In this document: piece after piece, positions 37,854-47,016 of the stretch
Layout of the letters: every line of letters begins with the position of its first letter
How positions within the stretch are numbered: the stretch's first letter is position 1
Source of the DNA: Zygotorulaspora mrakii
Lineage: Eukaryota; Ascomycota; Saccharomycetes; Saccharomycetales; Saccharomycetaceae
Reading direction: 5' to 3'
NCBI RefSeq assembly: GCF_013402915.1
Contig: NC_050722.1
Location: 558,001-622,000, forward strand
Length of the DNA: 64,000 bases
Made by a program: the position numbers and the translations under genes
The notes under the pieces: generated by a model
The model's database searches: none
Seen by the model: only the letters and a program-made list of their open reading frames with translations
Told to the model about the DNA's origin: nothing

Positions 37854-39911
37854 TTAATGTTTACCGCCAGTACGTTTGAAGCGCAGTTCATTTTGTTCTC
37901 TTTCCATGTCTGGATCGAAGTTGATGAACTCATCCAATCCTTTACCTGCTGGGACCATTGGCAGGACAGGGACCTTTGGTTCAACTTCGACTTCCAATAA
38001 AACTGGGCCTTTACAATCGACAAACTCTTTTAAAGTTGAGTCGATGTCCTTTTGGTTTGACAGACGCATTCCCTTCAATCCCATAGCTTCCGCCAATTTT
38101 ACAAAATCAGGATTCAGTTGATGTGTGTGGGAGTAACGGTGTTGATAGAACAATGATTGCCATTGTGTAACCATACCTTGCTCTTCATTGTTTAGTAACA
38201 GAATTTTGATGGGAGTACCAGCTTGAACTGCAGACGCCAATTCCATCAAAGTCATACTGAAAGAGGCATCACCATCGATATCAATTACCATAGCATCTGG
38301 CTTTGCGACCTGAGCACCTATAGCAGCTGGTAGACCAAATCCCATAGTACCCAAGCCACCGGAAGTGATGAAAGTACGAGGTGTTTTCCAAGTCCAATGC
38401 TGGGCCGCCCACATTTGATGTTGACCAACACCTGTAGTGACAATAACTGGTCTACCACTAGCATTAGCTATTTCAGAGAGTCTGGAAATAACAGTTTGAG
38501 GTTTGATCTTGGAGCCTGGAGTTTCTTTCATGTATGCGTAAGGGTATTCTTCTTTCCATTTCTTAATTTGACCTAACCACTGAGGTCTCTCCTTAACGGG
38601 GAATACCGAAGGAAGCAATTTTTCCAAATTAGCAGCAGCATCGCCTTCAACAGATACCTGAGTGTCAATGATTTTGTTAATATTTTTTGGGGAGATTTCG
38701 AAATGAATAATACCACCTCTTTTTTCTAGAGCTGCCCGACGGGCTTCAGGCGCAAACTTTGGAATACAACAAGTTACACGATCATCAAATCTGGCACCAA
38801 CAGCGATAATTAAATCTGCATTTTGAATAGCAAAATTAGCTGTTGCACAACCATGCATACCTAACATATCTAGCGATTTTGGATCTTCTTGATTATAAGT
38901 ACCTAAACCTTGTAGCGTAGTGGTAACTGGAATTTGGGCGCGGTCACTTAATTCCTTTAATAATCTTGGGCCATCCACATTATTTAGGATACCTCCACCA
39001 ACATATAAAACAGGTTTCTTAGCAATGTTAATTAAGTCTGCAGCTTTTTTTATGTTGTCATTGGTAAAATCGTCTTGGGCGCGTTTCATTAATTGAGCTA
39101 GTGCTGTCGATGGCAAGGTGGACTTTGTTGGGATTGGATTTCTTAAGATAGCTGCGGTCACATCTTTTGGTAGATCAACTAAAACTGGGCCTGGTCTACC
39201 ACTGGTAGCAATTTCAAAAGCTTCATTGATACGTAAAGGCAATTCCTCAACAGTCTTCACCATAACATTCCACTTGGTACAAGACCTAGATATACCAACG
39301 ACATCAGCTTCTTGAAATGCATCCGTACCAATGGCTGAAGTAGCCACTTGACCGGTGAAAACAACCATTGCGACACCATCAGCAAGTGCATCAGCCATTG
39401 GTGTGACGACGTTTGTGGCACCTGGACCAGATGTAACCAACACCACACCTGGCTTACCAGACGCTCTGGCATAGCCTTCTGCCATGTGCCCAGCACCTTG
39501 TTCATGTCTTGGCAATACAAAGTTAAATGCTTTACTATCGTGAATAGCATCGTACACAGGTAAAATTGCACCACCTGGGTAACCAAAAACAGTATCCACG
39601 TTGTGTCTAATCATCATCTCATGAAATATCTGTCCACCAGATAACCCAATGAATGATGTATCCATCTCAGATTCCTGACGGAGTCTTTCATTTAGCTTAG
39701 ATGGTTTTTCAGCAGTTTCAGCATTAAAACTTGGAGCGGGTCTGGGCCTTTCCTCATCTACTGCTGTGGCAGCTGATGCGCTGTATTTGCGTGTTATATT
39801 ACTGTAATAGCGAAGATATCCACTCACCTGTGCAGAAGCGCCCACTTTGCTCGCTAGCTGTTTGAAGCAACGTTTGGCAGCAAGCTGCTTAATCGTAGTT
39901 TGTCTGATCAT
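37854..39911 (-). CDS. ILV2: Acetolactate synthase catalytic subunit
   Basis: Ilv2 is the ThDP/FAD enzyme that condenses pyruvate into acetolactate, or with 2-oxobutyrate into acetohydroxybutyrate, the first common step of valine, leucine and isoleucine synthesis in mitochondria. The 685-residue protein (S. cerevisiae 687) has a basic presequence of about 55 residues. Glu137 in LPRHEQGAGHMAEGYA activates ThDP; SGPGATNVVTPMADAL follows. GARFDDRVT marks the FAD-binding middle domain. The ThDP/Mg motif spans DIDGDASFSM to LLLNNEEQGMV. Valine feedback acts through the partner Ilv6, not encoded here. A Gcn4-type site and a poly(dA) tract lie upstream. Confidence 0.98.
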   Translation of the reverse strand: MIRQTTIKQLAAKRCFKQLASKVGASAQVSGYLRYYSNITRKYSASAATAVDEERPRPAPSFNAETAEKPSKLNERLRQESEMDTSFIGLSGGQIFHEMMIRHNVDTVFGYPGGAILPVYDAIHDSKAFNFVLPRHEQGAGHMAEGYARASGKPGVVLVTSGPGATNVVTPMADALADGVAMVVFTGQVATSAIGTDAFQEADVVGISRSCTKWNVMVKTVEELPLRINEAFEIATSGRPGPVLVDLPKDVTAAILRNPIPTKSTLPSTALAQLMKRAQDDFTNDNIKKAADLINIAKKPVLYVGGGILNNVDGPRLLKELSDRAQIPVTTTLQGLGTYNQEDPKSLDMLGMHGCATANFAIQNADLIIAVGARFDDRVTCCIPKFAPEARRAALEKRGGIIHFEISPKNINKIIDTQVSVEGDAAANLEKLLPSVFPVKERPQWLGQIKKWKEEYPYAYMKETPGSKIKPQTVISRLSEIANASGRPVIVTTGVGQHQMWAAQHWTWKTPRTFITSGGLGTMGFGLPAAIGAQVAKPDAMVIDIDGDASFSMTLMELASAVQAGTPIKILLLNNEEQGMVTQWQSLFYQHRYSHTHQLNPDFVKLAEAMGLKGMRLSNQKDIDSTLKEFVDCKGPVLLEVEVEPKVPVLPMVPAGKGLDEFINFDPDMEREQNELRFKRTGGKH

Positions 39912-40195
39912 TTCTAGTAAACTTCAACCACGTTCCTGAAGTATATTTGTCTTCTCCAAAAATGGTTTGAATTAACCGAAGATGATATAACAAAAAAAAG
40001 TACCACAGTTATCGAGTTAAGAATAACTAATTTTCACTTTCTCTTGGTTTAAAATACGAATCAATGGATCGTGAGTAATGCAGACCTAACTGAAGATTTT
40101 ACTAGGTTTGGACTCACTAATGAAAGAAAAAAGTATATATGACTAAATGGCCCTCGGCATTTCGTATGTGAAAAATTTTCAGTTTGATATGCGCC

Positions 40196-40202
40196 TGACT
40201 CA
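40196..40202. promoter_or_regulatory. Gcn4-type site TGACTCA upstream of ILV2
   Basis: An exact match to the Gcn4 consensus TGASTCA lies 285 bp upstream of the ILV2 start. ILV genes are known Gcn4 targets in S. cerevisiae; use here is inferred. Confidence 0.6.
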
Positions 40203-40219
40203 TTATCGGCTTGAGAGCC

Positions 40220-40238
40220 AAAAAAAAAAAAAAAAAAA
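40220..40238. repeat. Poly(dA:dT) tract
   Basis: An uninterrupted A-run of about 19 bases lies next to the Gcn4-type site in the ILV2 upstream region. Such tracts exclude nucleosomes in yeast promoters. Confidence 0.8.
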
Positions 40239-40275
40239 TTGAGATTTTTCACCTGATCGAAACGAAAACATCGCT

Positions 40276-41181
40276 TTACTTAAACGTATTTATCTTATCA
40301 ATATCAAGTTGAACTACTGCACAGACAATGCCACCAGTATTCAAAAAATTTACTCTGGGGTGTCTGAGATTACGCAAAGTGCTGTGAATAACACCTGAAT
40401 GACAAGTAAGAGAAACAATTTTCTGGTGAGGTTGAACATGATTGAACATTTTCAACAATCCTTTGCATACACGTTGATCCATATCTCCGACACTCTCTCT
40501 AACATTCGGTAACCACAGGGTGTCATGTTCTGGGTAGTTAGCTTCAAATATCCATTGGATAGTGTGGCCAGAAGTAGTCTTGAAATCTTGGTACTCCTCG
40601 ATAAGTTCGCTATGAGGAACTCTCTTGTCGCAGTAGTGTTCACCGAGTGTCTCCCTGAGCTCTTCTATGATGTTTACTGGAATGACAGCATCTCGAGCCA
40701 ATTCCTTATGTTCTGCTAAATTCGGGGTCCAGGATCCTACAAAAGTCTCCAAGCAGCGTCTCATGGGAGAACTGAAAAATATGTGAGGAAAAGAGCCCAA
40801 ACTTTTGACAATCGGTGAAAACAGTTCTTCACCGGTTGCTTGAACCTGTTTTTTACCCACTGGCGTCAATCTTGAATCTACCCAGCTCCCGTATTCATCT
40901 CCTTCAAGCATTGACCAGTGGCCTTCCCACTGTGCTAAGCCGTAGCGGGCAAGCGCTGCATTGTGATAGCCCTGACCATGTCTTGCCAAGATAAGAAGTT
41001 TATAGTGGTATTTCTCTGTATCTGAGGGGATCGAATGATATAAATCTTCCCAGCTGGTGTGACTTGCGAATTCAGTTGGATCCTGGATCGTTGAGTCGAT
41101 GCCAAGGGAATCTTTCTCTTCGAAGGCTTTAAAGTATCCCGGCAACGCTTCAAAATAGCATGGTAAATCTTCGTAAGTCAT
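40276..41181 (-). CDS. PMU1: Pmu1-type phosphoglycerate-mutase-like phosphatase
   Basis: This 301-residue protein (S. cerevisiae Pmu1 295) belongs to the histidine phosphatase family. The RHG motif with the phospho-accepting histidine is ARHGQGYHNAA at 66-76. SSPMRRCLET carries the second phosphate-binding arginine, ELRETLGEHYCDKR the third conserved region, and LTCHSGVIHSTLRNL the second histidine. The family has several yeast members (PMU1, PHM8-unrelated PHO-type PMU2 in other species); the substrate is not established, and a vitamin B6 or sugar-phosphate phosphatase role is only suggested for relatives. Its place next to PGM in chromosome XI order supports PMU1. Confidence 0.9.
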   Translation of the reverse strand: MTYEDLPCYFEALPGYFKAFEEKDSLGIDSTIQDPTEFASHTSWEDLYHSIPSDTEKYHYKLLILARHGQGYHNAALARYGLAQWEGHWSMLEGDEYGSWVDSRLTPVGKKQVQATGEELFSPIVKSLGSFPHIFFSSPMRRCLETFVGSWTPNLAEHKELARDAVIPVNIIEELRETLGEHYCDKRVPHSELIEEYQDFKTTSGHTIQWIFEANYPEHDTLWLPNVRESVGDMDQRVCKGLLKMFNHVQPHQKIVSLTCHSGVIHSTLRNLRHPRVNFLNTGGIVCAVVQLDIDKINTFK

Positions 41182-41406
41182 CGAATGCTCTTCTCACTTG
41201 AACCACCGAGTGGGACCTAGTAGATCTGGTGTTTACGGTACTCTGTACTCTGTACCTTGTTATCTATATATTACCGCACACCACGCGCTGTCCGTCAGAT
41301 ATAAAAAGAAAAAACGCGCTTCAGAATAAAAAAAAAAATGCTTAATAAACTATATACTATGTTACTGGTTGCTCCACCGTAAGAGGAGTGTTGCAAAGCG
41401 GTTAGC

Positions 41407-41784
41407 TCAGCGATTGACCCTGTTATCGGGCTCGCCCTTCCTCATCGAATCATAAAGTCTCTTGAACTCATTAGGCGATAGCTGCGAAATATCCACCAAG
41501 TTAGTGTTCGCATTTTCCGAGCCCATTATCTTATCACCACCAATACCGGACGCCTCGGACGAATCTGAAGACACCGACGACTTCCTTGCATTCACCAGTT
41601 TATCTCCATCCATAACCAGTTCCTGGTTCTCGACCATTTTTTTATGCGTCCTAGGCTCATAGTACTCGTGCGAGTACAAGTACGTTGTCTTCTGCTCGCC
41701 TATATTAGAGTGATTTCCACCGAACATGCGCGGATCTGAATGCTTATCTTTATTATAAACCTGAAACGAATCCCAAAATCCCAT
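41407..41784 (-). CDS. SPG4: Spg4-like stationary-phase protein
   Basis: S. cerevisiae Spg4 (115 residues) is needed for survival at high temperature in stationary phase; its biochemical role is unknown. I start at the ATG at 41784, giving 125 residues beginning [18 protein letters not shown], matching the family start MGSFWDAFAVYDKKKHADP; the frame is open further upstream but is not conserved. [20 protein letters not shown] and the C-terminal [20 protein letters not shown] are the other conserved blocks, separated by a Ser/Gly-rich linker. The upstream region has TATAAATA and CCCCT/AGGGG stress elements. It stands between PMU1 and the tRNA-Lys region. Confidence 0.92.
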   Translation of the reverse strand: MGFWDSFQVYNKDKHSDPRMFGGNHSNIGEQKTTYLYSHEYYEPRTHKKMVENQELVMDGDKLVNARKSSVSSDSSEASGIGGDKIMGSENANTNLVDISQLSPNEFKRLYDSMRKGEPDNRVNR

Positions 41785-42598
41785 TTTGTTCTCTTTTGTT
41801 TTTAGCTTTGTGTTGCGTTCTCTTTGCACTTGATAACTCTGATGACGGTAGTACAAAGCAAAACCGACTGCTGATCGCCACGAATCATGAGGGTCAGACC
41901 GAACTCCCTGCTATTTATACTCCGATATTAGAGGGGTCAACCAGTCATCACATCAACGATCATTCAGCAAAAAGAACCTCCTAGTGGTTGGTACGGGTTC
42001 TGTTCCTCGTCATTCGATTATTTCCTGTAACAGCCATTTCCCCAACTTTTCTGAAGTGCTTCCCCATCGGCTCTGCGTGGTAAAGAGAACGGAGTTTTCT
42101 GATTATGATATCACTTGCAACGGAAGGAGTTAACTAGAGGCGGAGAAGTACCAGACTCGATATACTTCGCTCGACAGGAGTCCTTCAAGACTACAAGCAA
42201 CAACCTGAACAGTAACGTCAGATGGCTCCCACTCTCATCAAACTCTTGATAAGTGGGCAAAAGATTGCTGATCAAACTCGCATTCCCCAGCACCCCTTTA
42301 TAAATGTTTTTTAGTCGATATAATGCTTCTCTTCGTAGCGTGTTCCCTTGTCGGAGTCACCTCACCACTGCAGTCGGACATCCCTTGAGGCGTGCGATTA
42401 CAAACTTTTAGAGGATGTCAAGGAATGCTGATCAAAAATAGTATGACTGGAGGATTATACCTATGGTGGAAATATGTTTGCGAGGTAAAATCATGATTTA
42501 TCGTTGCGTCCCGCGTGTCTTCGAAGAGTCTTCCTCCGTAATTTGTGGAGATACGTTTTTACGGCATTTCTTGTTGATAATCTGTCGTGAGGCACTCG
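41785..42598 (-). promoter_or_regulatory. SPG4 upstream region with TATA and stress elements
   Basis: Read from the minus strand, TATAAATA lies at 41912-41919, about 130 bp before the SPG4 ATG. AGGGG at 41932-41936 and CCCCT at about 42293-42297 match stress-response elements bound by Msn2/4, fitting a stationary-phase gene. No other gene is seen up to the repeat region. Confidence 0.5.
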
Positions 42599-43130
42599 TG
42601 TTGAAGTATAGCATGGGCCAGTTTAAACCACATTTTTCTCAATAGGATAGTAGACAGATGAAGCGCCAACTGGACATCATTCGATTCTGAAAAGTTTTCG
42701 GCTAATATTCTATCGCAAACAGTGTAATCGAGGAATCTGATTAGGGTGAATCTATGGTATGCAATAAGACACAACACTCGTGCTACAGAATCTATGGGAT
42801 TGAAAAAATGGTGTGATGACAGCGGAATTATGAGCAGAGAAATTTTTCCATTTGTCGTGCTCTCTTGTGGTTCAATAGGTGCAATTTTTCAGTTATAAAC
42901 GGTTTAGCGTCTTTTTCAGATACCAAATCTCGTTCCGTGTAGTTTAATTTCAAGTTATGATGTAGAGAATCAAGGACTTATCTATCACCATAACCGAACA
43001 CCAGGATATCATTATCGATGTCTCATCTGTCTAGTAGCAGCAACACTGAAGGCAATCAACCCTTTCAATATAATATCGCTATCAATGTCGACCCAATTCA
43101 GTATCAACAACTCCGAGGTTAATGCATCGT
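42599..43130 (+). mobile_element. Decayed LTR-like repeat, copy A
   Basis: This copy begins TGTTGAAGTATAG and is the most diverged of the set. It shares with copies B and C the blocks GAATCTATGGGATTG, ATGGTGTGATGAC, GTGGTTCAATAGGTGC and, near its right end, an ATG at 43085 opening MSTQFSINNSE. Its order and spacing match copy C (486 and 442 bases from TGTTGA to this ATG). I read it as an old solo LTR of a Ty1/copia-type element in which the gag start lies inside the LTR, as in Ty1. Boundaries are approximate and I see no target-site duplication. Confidence 0.65.
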
Positions 43131-43304
43131 CTTATCATTTTTCGCTTTTTCCACATTTCAGTAAAAAGCTAGATAAATTTCTTGGCACATGTGCAGACAA
43201 GGAACTGTATTGATCGTAATTATCGTAGCGCGTGATAAAGGTAAAGCTACAACTATAAAAGAGATCAGCGGCTATTAGCTATTACCGATTACTATTTCTA
43301 TCAC
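43131..43304. other. Unassigned sequence between repeat copies A and B
   Basis: This holds no gene. AACTATAAAAGAG near 43251 looks TATA-like and precedes copy B. Confidence 0.4.
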
Positions 43305-43640
43305 TGTTGAAATAGGAATGGATATTGTGAGAGAAGTTAGTTACATTAAAGAGATGACTTACAAGAATCAGAAACGAGACAATTGGTATATACAACAAAA
43401 GAAATGAAGTGAGATGAAGCCCTAGTAGAATATCAATCAACACTGGAAAGAAATCGAATTATGATCTATCGCGAGACGTTTACAATTCAGGAATCTGACT
43501 AAGAAGGAGTCTATGGCATGGAACAAGAAATAACAGTTGTACTGTGGATTCTATGGGACTAGAAATGGTGTGATGACGATGAAAATTCTTCACTCGTCGT
43601 CCTCTCTTATGGTTCAATAGGTGCGAAATGCTGGGTATAA
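43305..43640 (+). mobile_element. LTR-like repeat, copy B (truncated at right)
   Basis: This copy starts TGTTGAAATAGG and runs 336 bases to GGGTATAA, where copy C begins directly. It is clearly alignable with the first part of copy C (for instance the 100 bases around 43530-43620 are nearly identical to 43860-43950). It lacks the gag-start part. A head-to-tail arrangement of a partial and a longer copy suggests unequal recombination or insertion of one element in another. Confidence 0.75.
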
Positions 43641-44135
43641 TGTTGAAATATAAATCGAGATTGTAAGATATATTAAAGAGATGACTTATAAGAATCAGAA
43701 AGAGACAATTGGTCTGTAAAACAAAATAAACGAAGTCAGATGAAACCCTAACAGAATGTCAATCGATACTGGAAAGATATCGGATGATAATCTATCACGA
43801 GACGTTTACAACTCAGGAGTCTGACTACGAAGGAGTCTATGGCATGGAACATGAAATAACAGTTGTACTGTGGATTCTATGGGACTAGAAATGGTGTGAT
43901 GACGATGAAAATTCTTCACTCGTCGTCCTCTCTTATGGTTCAATAGGTGCGAAATGCTAGGTATAAATACTGACGTATTTTCCAGATATTAATCCAAGTT
44001 CAATTGGTTTTATCTCAATTCATGATATAGAAAACCAAGGAATTATATATCTCTATAATTGAATATCATAGCATTATCATCAATGTCAAACCAAGTTACT
44101 ATCGACAACGCCGAAGAAAACATTCTTTCTAAATA
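43641..44135 (+). mobile_element. LTR-like repeat, copy C (longest)
   Basis: This copy begins TGTTGAAATATA and continues through GGTATAAATACTGACG to an ATG at 44083 opening MSNQVTIDNAEENILSK, the same start as copy A in diverged form. The frame meets a stop after 27 codons. The TATAAATA near 43962 could be the LTR promoter. Position upstream of a tRNA gene is the usual target of Ty1/Ty2-type elements. No internal gag-pol region is present in the window. Confidence 0.7.
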
Positions 44136-44309
44136 TATAAATACTGACGTATTTTCCAGATATTAATCCAAGTTCAATTAGTCTTATCTCAATTCATGAT
44201 ATAGAAAACAAAGGAATTATATATCTCTATAATTGAATATCATAGTATCATCATCAATGTCAAACCAAGTTAATATCGACAACGCCGAAGAAAACATTCT
44301 TTCCAAATA
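44136..44309 (+). repeat. 174-bp tandem duplication of the copy C right end
   Basis: The 174 bases repeat 43962-44135 with only about eight differences. Both units start TATAAATACTGACG and contain the ATG for MSNQV (44083 and 44257, exactly 174 apart). The duplication therefore repeats a possible promoter plus the gag start. Confidence 0.9.
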
Positions 44310-44372
44310 ATCATCAATTTCGAACCAAGATACTAGTAATAGCTCCGAAGAATACACTCTTTCCAATCACTG
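44310..44372 (+). repeat. Diverged third repeat of the gag-start segment
   Basis: TCATCAATTTCGAACCAAGA and the following CTCCGAAGAATACACTCTTT repeat the end of the 174-bp unit in diverged form; the ATG is changed to ATT at 44317. It ends about 130 bp before tRNA-Lys. Confidence 0.7.
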
Positions 44373-44504
44373 ATGAAAGTAATCTCAAGATATTTTACTT
44401 AATTGAACTAGACCTCAACGACAGAATACAGAACTTGCTTATCATATGGCATAATTGTCAGTTGATAGACTACTCTGATATCTTCAGAACATATCAAATA
44501 TAAG

Positions 44505-44577
44505 GCCTTGTTGGCGCAATCGGTAGCGCGTGTGACTCTTAATCACAAGGTTAGGGGTTCGAGCCCCCTACAGGGCT
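44505..44577 (+). tRNA. tK(CUU): tRNA-Lys(CUU)
   Basis: The 73-base sequence starts GCCTTGTTGGCGCAATCGGT and ends GGGTTCGAGCCCCCTACAGGGCT. The acceptor stem GCCTTGT/ACAGGGC pairs with one G-U, the anticodon loop is CTCTTAA with anticodon CTT, and there is no intron. It closely matches S. cerevisiae tRNA-Lys(CUU). Repeats of LTR type lie upstream. Confidence 0.97.
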
Positions 44578-44581
44578 AATA

Positions 44582-44586
44582 TTTTT
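44582..44586 (+). terminator. Pol III terminator of tRNA-Lys
   Basis: Five Ts start five bases after the tRNA 3' end, the usual RNA polymerase III stop signal. Confidence 0.7.
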
Positions 44587-44717
44587 ATTGAAAATAAACA
44601 TATTTGTTTAAATTCCATCCTTTGGATCAAAAACACAATTATTTAATTTAAACACTTTTATATATTCTAATCTTAATGGGTATGCCAAGTTCATTAAATT
44701 CAAAGGGGTCTTCTTAA

Positions 44718-46568
44718 ATGTCCGCTGAAAGTACCTCTTTTATCATTGATGCTTCCCGTTCTATGGTTCAGGACGGGAATGTTGCCAAAGCGATGGCTTA
44801 TTTGGAATATGCATTGTTAGAGAAAGTTAAGAGGCAACGTAAAACTGACTGGATCAGTTGCTATTTGTCGAATTGTCACAATACCAAAAACTCACAAGAT
44901 ATTCCGGGAATATATCAAGTGCAATCATTTGTTGCACCAATTTCCACAGAACAGACGTTGAACATACTTCGAGAGGTAAACAGCTATTCGCAGGATTTAG
45001 TAAATGATGAGGTTAAGAAAGAGATTCCAGATAATGAGTTGCAATGTATGATTCAATGTCTTCTCGTGGCCTCTCTGGATTTGAAATCCCAATTTAACAA
45101 GAGAAAACTGCTACGACAAATTGTTATTTTTACAGATGATTTAAATGGGTTAGATTTAACTCCCAATGAAATAGTCGTTCTTCAGGAAGAACTGAATTTA
45201 AGGTTAATACTCGTTGACTGCTGTAAAGAGACTTCCAGCGAGGACATCTTTGGAAGTAAATGGGGTTTGTTGATCAAAGCCATTCCAGGGTCTAAAGTAT
45301 ACAGAATAAATGAATTACTGATCGATATTACTTCCCTAAAATTTCCTATTATCAAGCCTGTCAGAGTTTTTAGCGGTGAATTAAGACTGGGATCAGATCC
45401 AATTGGCCTTATCAGGAACAATTTTGACCCATCCGCAGATTTTAAATGTTTAAGCATTCAAGTCGAAGGTTATCCAGCAACAAAGCATGTTCCATCGCTC
45501 AATAGGAAGACTGTTCTGAAAAAAGAAGAGTCTGGTGAAGTAGAATATGAGCCTGTTAAGTCGATAGTTGAATATGAAACACTTGGCTATGACACAGATA
45601 AGCGAATCAGCATTTCGCAAGAATCAGTCGCAAAGGCATTCAGGTATGGATCGGACTACGTTGTGCTACCATCAATTTTGGATGAAAAGAGATTTTTAAA
45701 CACTCTCCCAGGACTGGATGTGAGAGGATTTCTGGATAGAAAAAAGATGCAAAATTACTACCTAACTTCTGAATCGAGATTCATACTTGCAGACACTAAG
45801 TCGGGCGGTATTGCAGACGTTACAATGTTCAACGCCTTAGTTGACGCAATGTTAGAGTACGACAAAATAGCTATCGCAAGATTTGTAGCTAAGCGACAAA
45901 CAGAGGTGCAAATGTGTATACTATGTCCACTTCTTGTCGATAGCGGCGTTGTAGTTCCAAATCAAGTCAATGGTGAAAATTTCCAGCGCACATTCATATT
46001 GAGTAGGTTACCGTTTGCTGAAGATGAAAGAGTTTCTGACTTTCCCCGTCTAATCAACAGAACAACTACTTCAGGCAAAGCTATATCTCAGGGCAAAGAT
46101 TCAGAACAGATAGACGCACTAATGTCTCAGTATGTAGACTCTTTGGATTTGGATGCTCAAAAGTATGAGACTGTCCCAGATACAAAGTATTACTCAATGT
46201 TGAATCCAATTGCTAAAGAGACCTCTCTACCATTACCCGATGATTTTGAAGGCGAGTCAACCAATGATCCTTCAAGAATCCCCGCAATTCACATACGTAG
46301 ACAGCAGCAAGTTCTTCTTGAATACATTCATCAAAAACTGATAAACAGATCATCAGAATTCCAAATTCCGGAGTTGCCGGATATGTTGAGAGATATAATT
46401 ACTCCACATTTTGATTCGCATTCTGCAAAAGAACAAACTGAGTTAGTCAAACTGCTTGCAATAAAGAAGGTGGAAAAGGAATCTAAGAGGCCGGATGAGG
46501 TTTACGAAAGTGACGATGAAGATAATATACCCTCTTTCGAAGAAATTATGGCGAAAGGTGCCCGCTAG
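44718..46568 (+). CDS. YKU80: Ku80 subunit of the Ku DNA end-binding complex
   Basis: Yku80 pairs with Yku70, binds broken DNA ends for non-homologous end joining, and protects telomeres, partly through telomerase RNA. The 616-residue protein (S. cerevisiae 629) starts MSAESTSFIIDASRSM, a von Willebrand A-like domain with a partly changed metal site. FSGELRLGSDP opens the Ku beta-barrel (about 220-450), and KAFRYGSDYVVLP, LTSESRFILAD and LPFAEDERVSDFPRL are conserved there. The C-terminal arm includes RRQQQVLLEYIHQ. The gene follows tRNA-Lys by 140 bp and converges with YPK. Confidence 0.96.
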   Translation: MSAESTSFIIDASRSMVQDGNVAKAMAYLEYALLEKVKRQRKTDWISCYLSNCHNTKNSQDIPGIYQVQSFVAPISTEQTLNILREVNSYSQDLVNDEVKKEIPDNELQCMIQCLLVASLDLKSQFNKRKLLRQIVIFTDDLNGLDLTPNEIVVLQEELNLRLILVDCCKETSSEDIFGSKWGLLIKAIPGSKVYRINELLIDITSLKFPIIKPVRVFSGELRLGSDPIGLIRNNFDPSADFKCLSIQVEGYPATKHVPSLNRKTVLKKEESGEVEYEPVKSIVEYETLGYDTDKRISISQESVAKAFRYGSDYVVLPSILDEKRFLNTLPGLDVRGFLDRKKMQNYYLTSESRFILADTKSGGIADVTMFNALVDAMLEYDKIAIARFVAKRQTEVQMCILCPLLVDSGVVVPNQVNGENFQRTFILSRLPFAEDERVSDFPRLINRTTTSGKAISQGKDSEQIDALMSQYVDSLDLDAQKYETVPDTKYYSMLNPIAKETSLPLPDDFEGESTNDPSRIPAIHIRRQQQVLLEYIHQKLINRSSEFQIPELPDMLRDIITPHFDSHSAKEQTELVKLLAIKKVEKESKRPDEVYESDDEDNIPSFEEIMAKGAR

Positions 46569-47016
46569 AATACCCCCTATCTTGCTAAGAGGGCGAACCT
46601 CCTTTTCTTATGATCCAGACAGTATTAGCAGCCATTTGTAGTACAGCAAGATTCACTCAACAGAACTGTTTCAAATTCTATTATTATTGTGCTATTTACA
46701 GATCTTTGAGGTCTTTTACGATATTCATCGATGATACTGGCTTCTCTTATTTGAGTACGTGCTAACAGTAGAAAGATAACACTGATAATTTGCAGATGAA
46801 TAAAAATAGATCAAAAAGCCATAACACATATATGAATCTATTATTGATGTGTATGTAGATAGGGACTCTCAAGTAAACAATTCAGGTAGGCTTATCTACT
46901 TCAATGTAACTTGAAAAGTTTTTCCAGCACTGGAGAGGATTCCCGAATTATTCCATCCAGTTCCATAGTGACGGAAAGTTCCTATTAAATATATTTGTTT
47001 ATCTAGAAAAATGGTT
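46569..47016. other. 448-bp convergent spacer YKU80 / YPK (possible inversion edge)
   Basis: No gene is seen. In S. cerevisiae YKU80 is next to PGM2 rather than YPK2, so one end of the PGM-YPK inversion should lie here. I see no long inverted repeat shared with the other edge (51120-52475). Confidence 0.5.

Larger units (their letters stand above)
39912..40275. promoter_or_regulatory. ILV2 promoter region
   Basis: This 364-bp region upstream of ILV2 (minus strand) also includes the PMU1 3' end. It carries TGACTCA at 40196-40202 and an A-tract near 40220-40238. A related GGACTCA lies near 40109. The combination fits general amino acid control plus a nucleosome-excluding tract. Confidence 0.6.
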
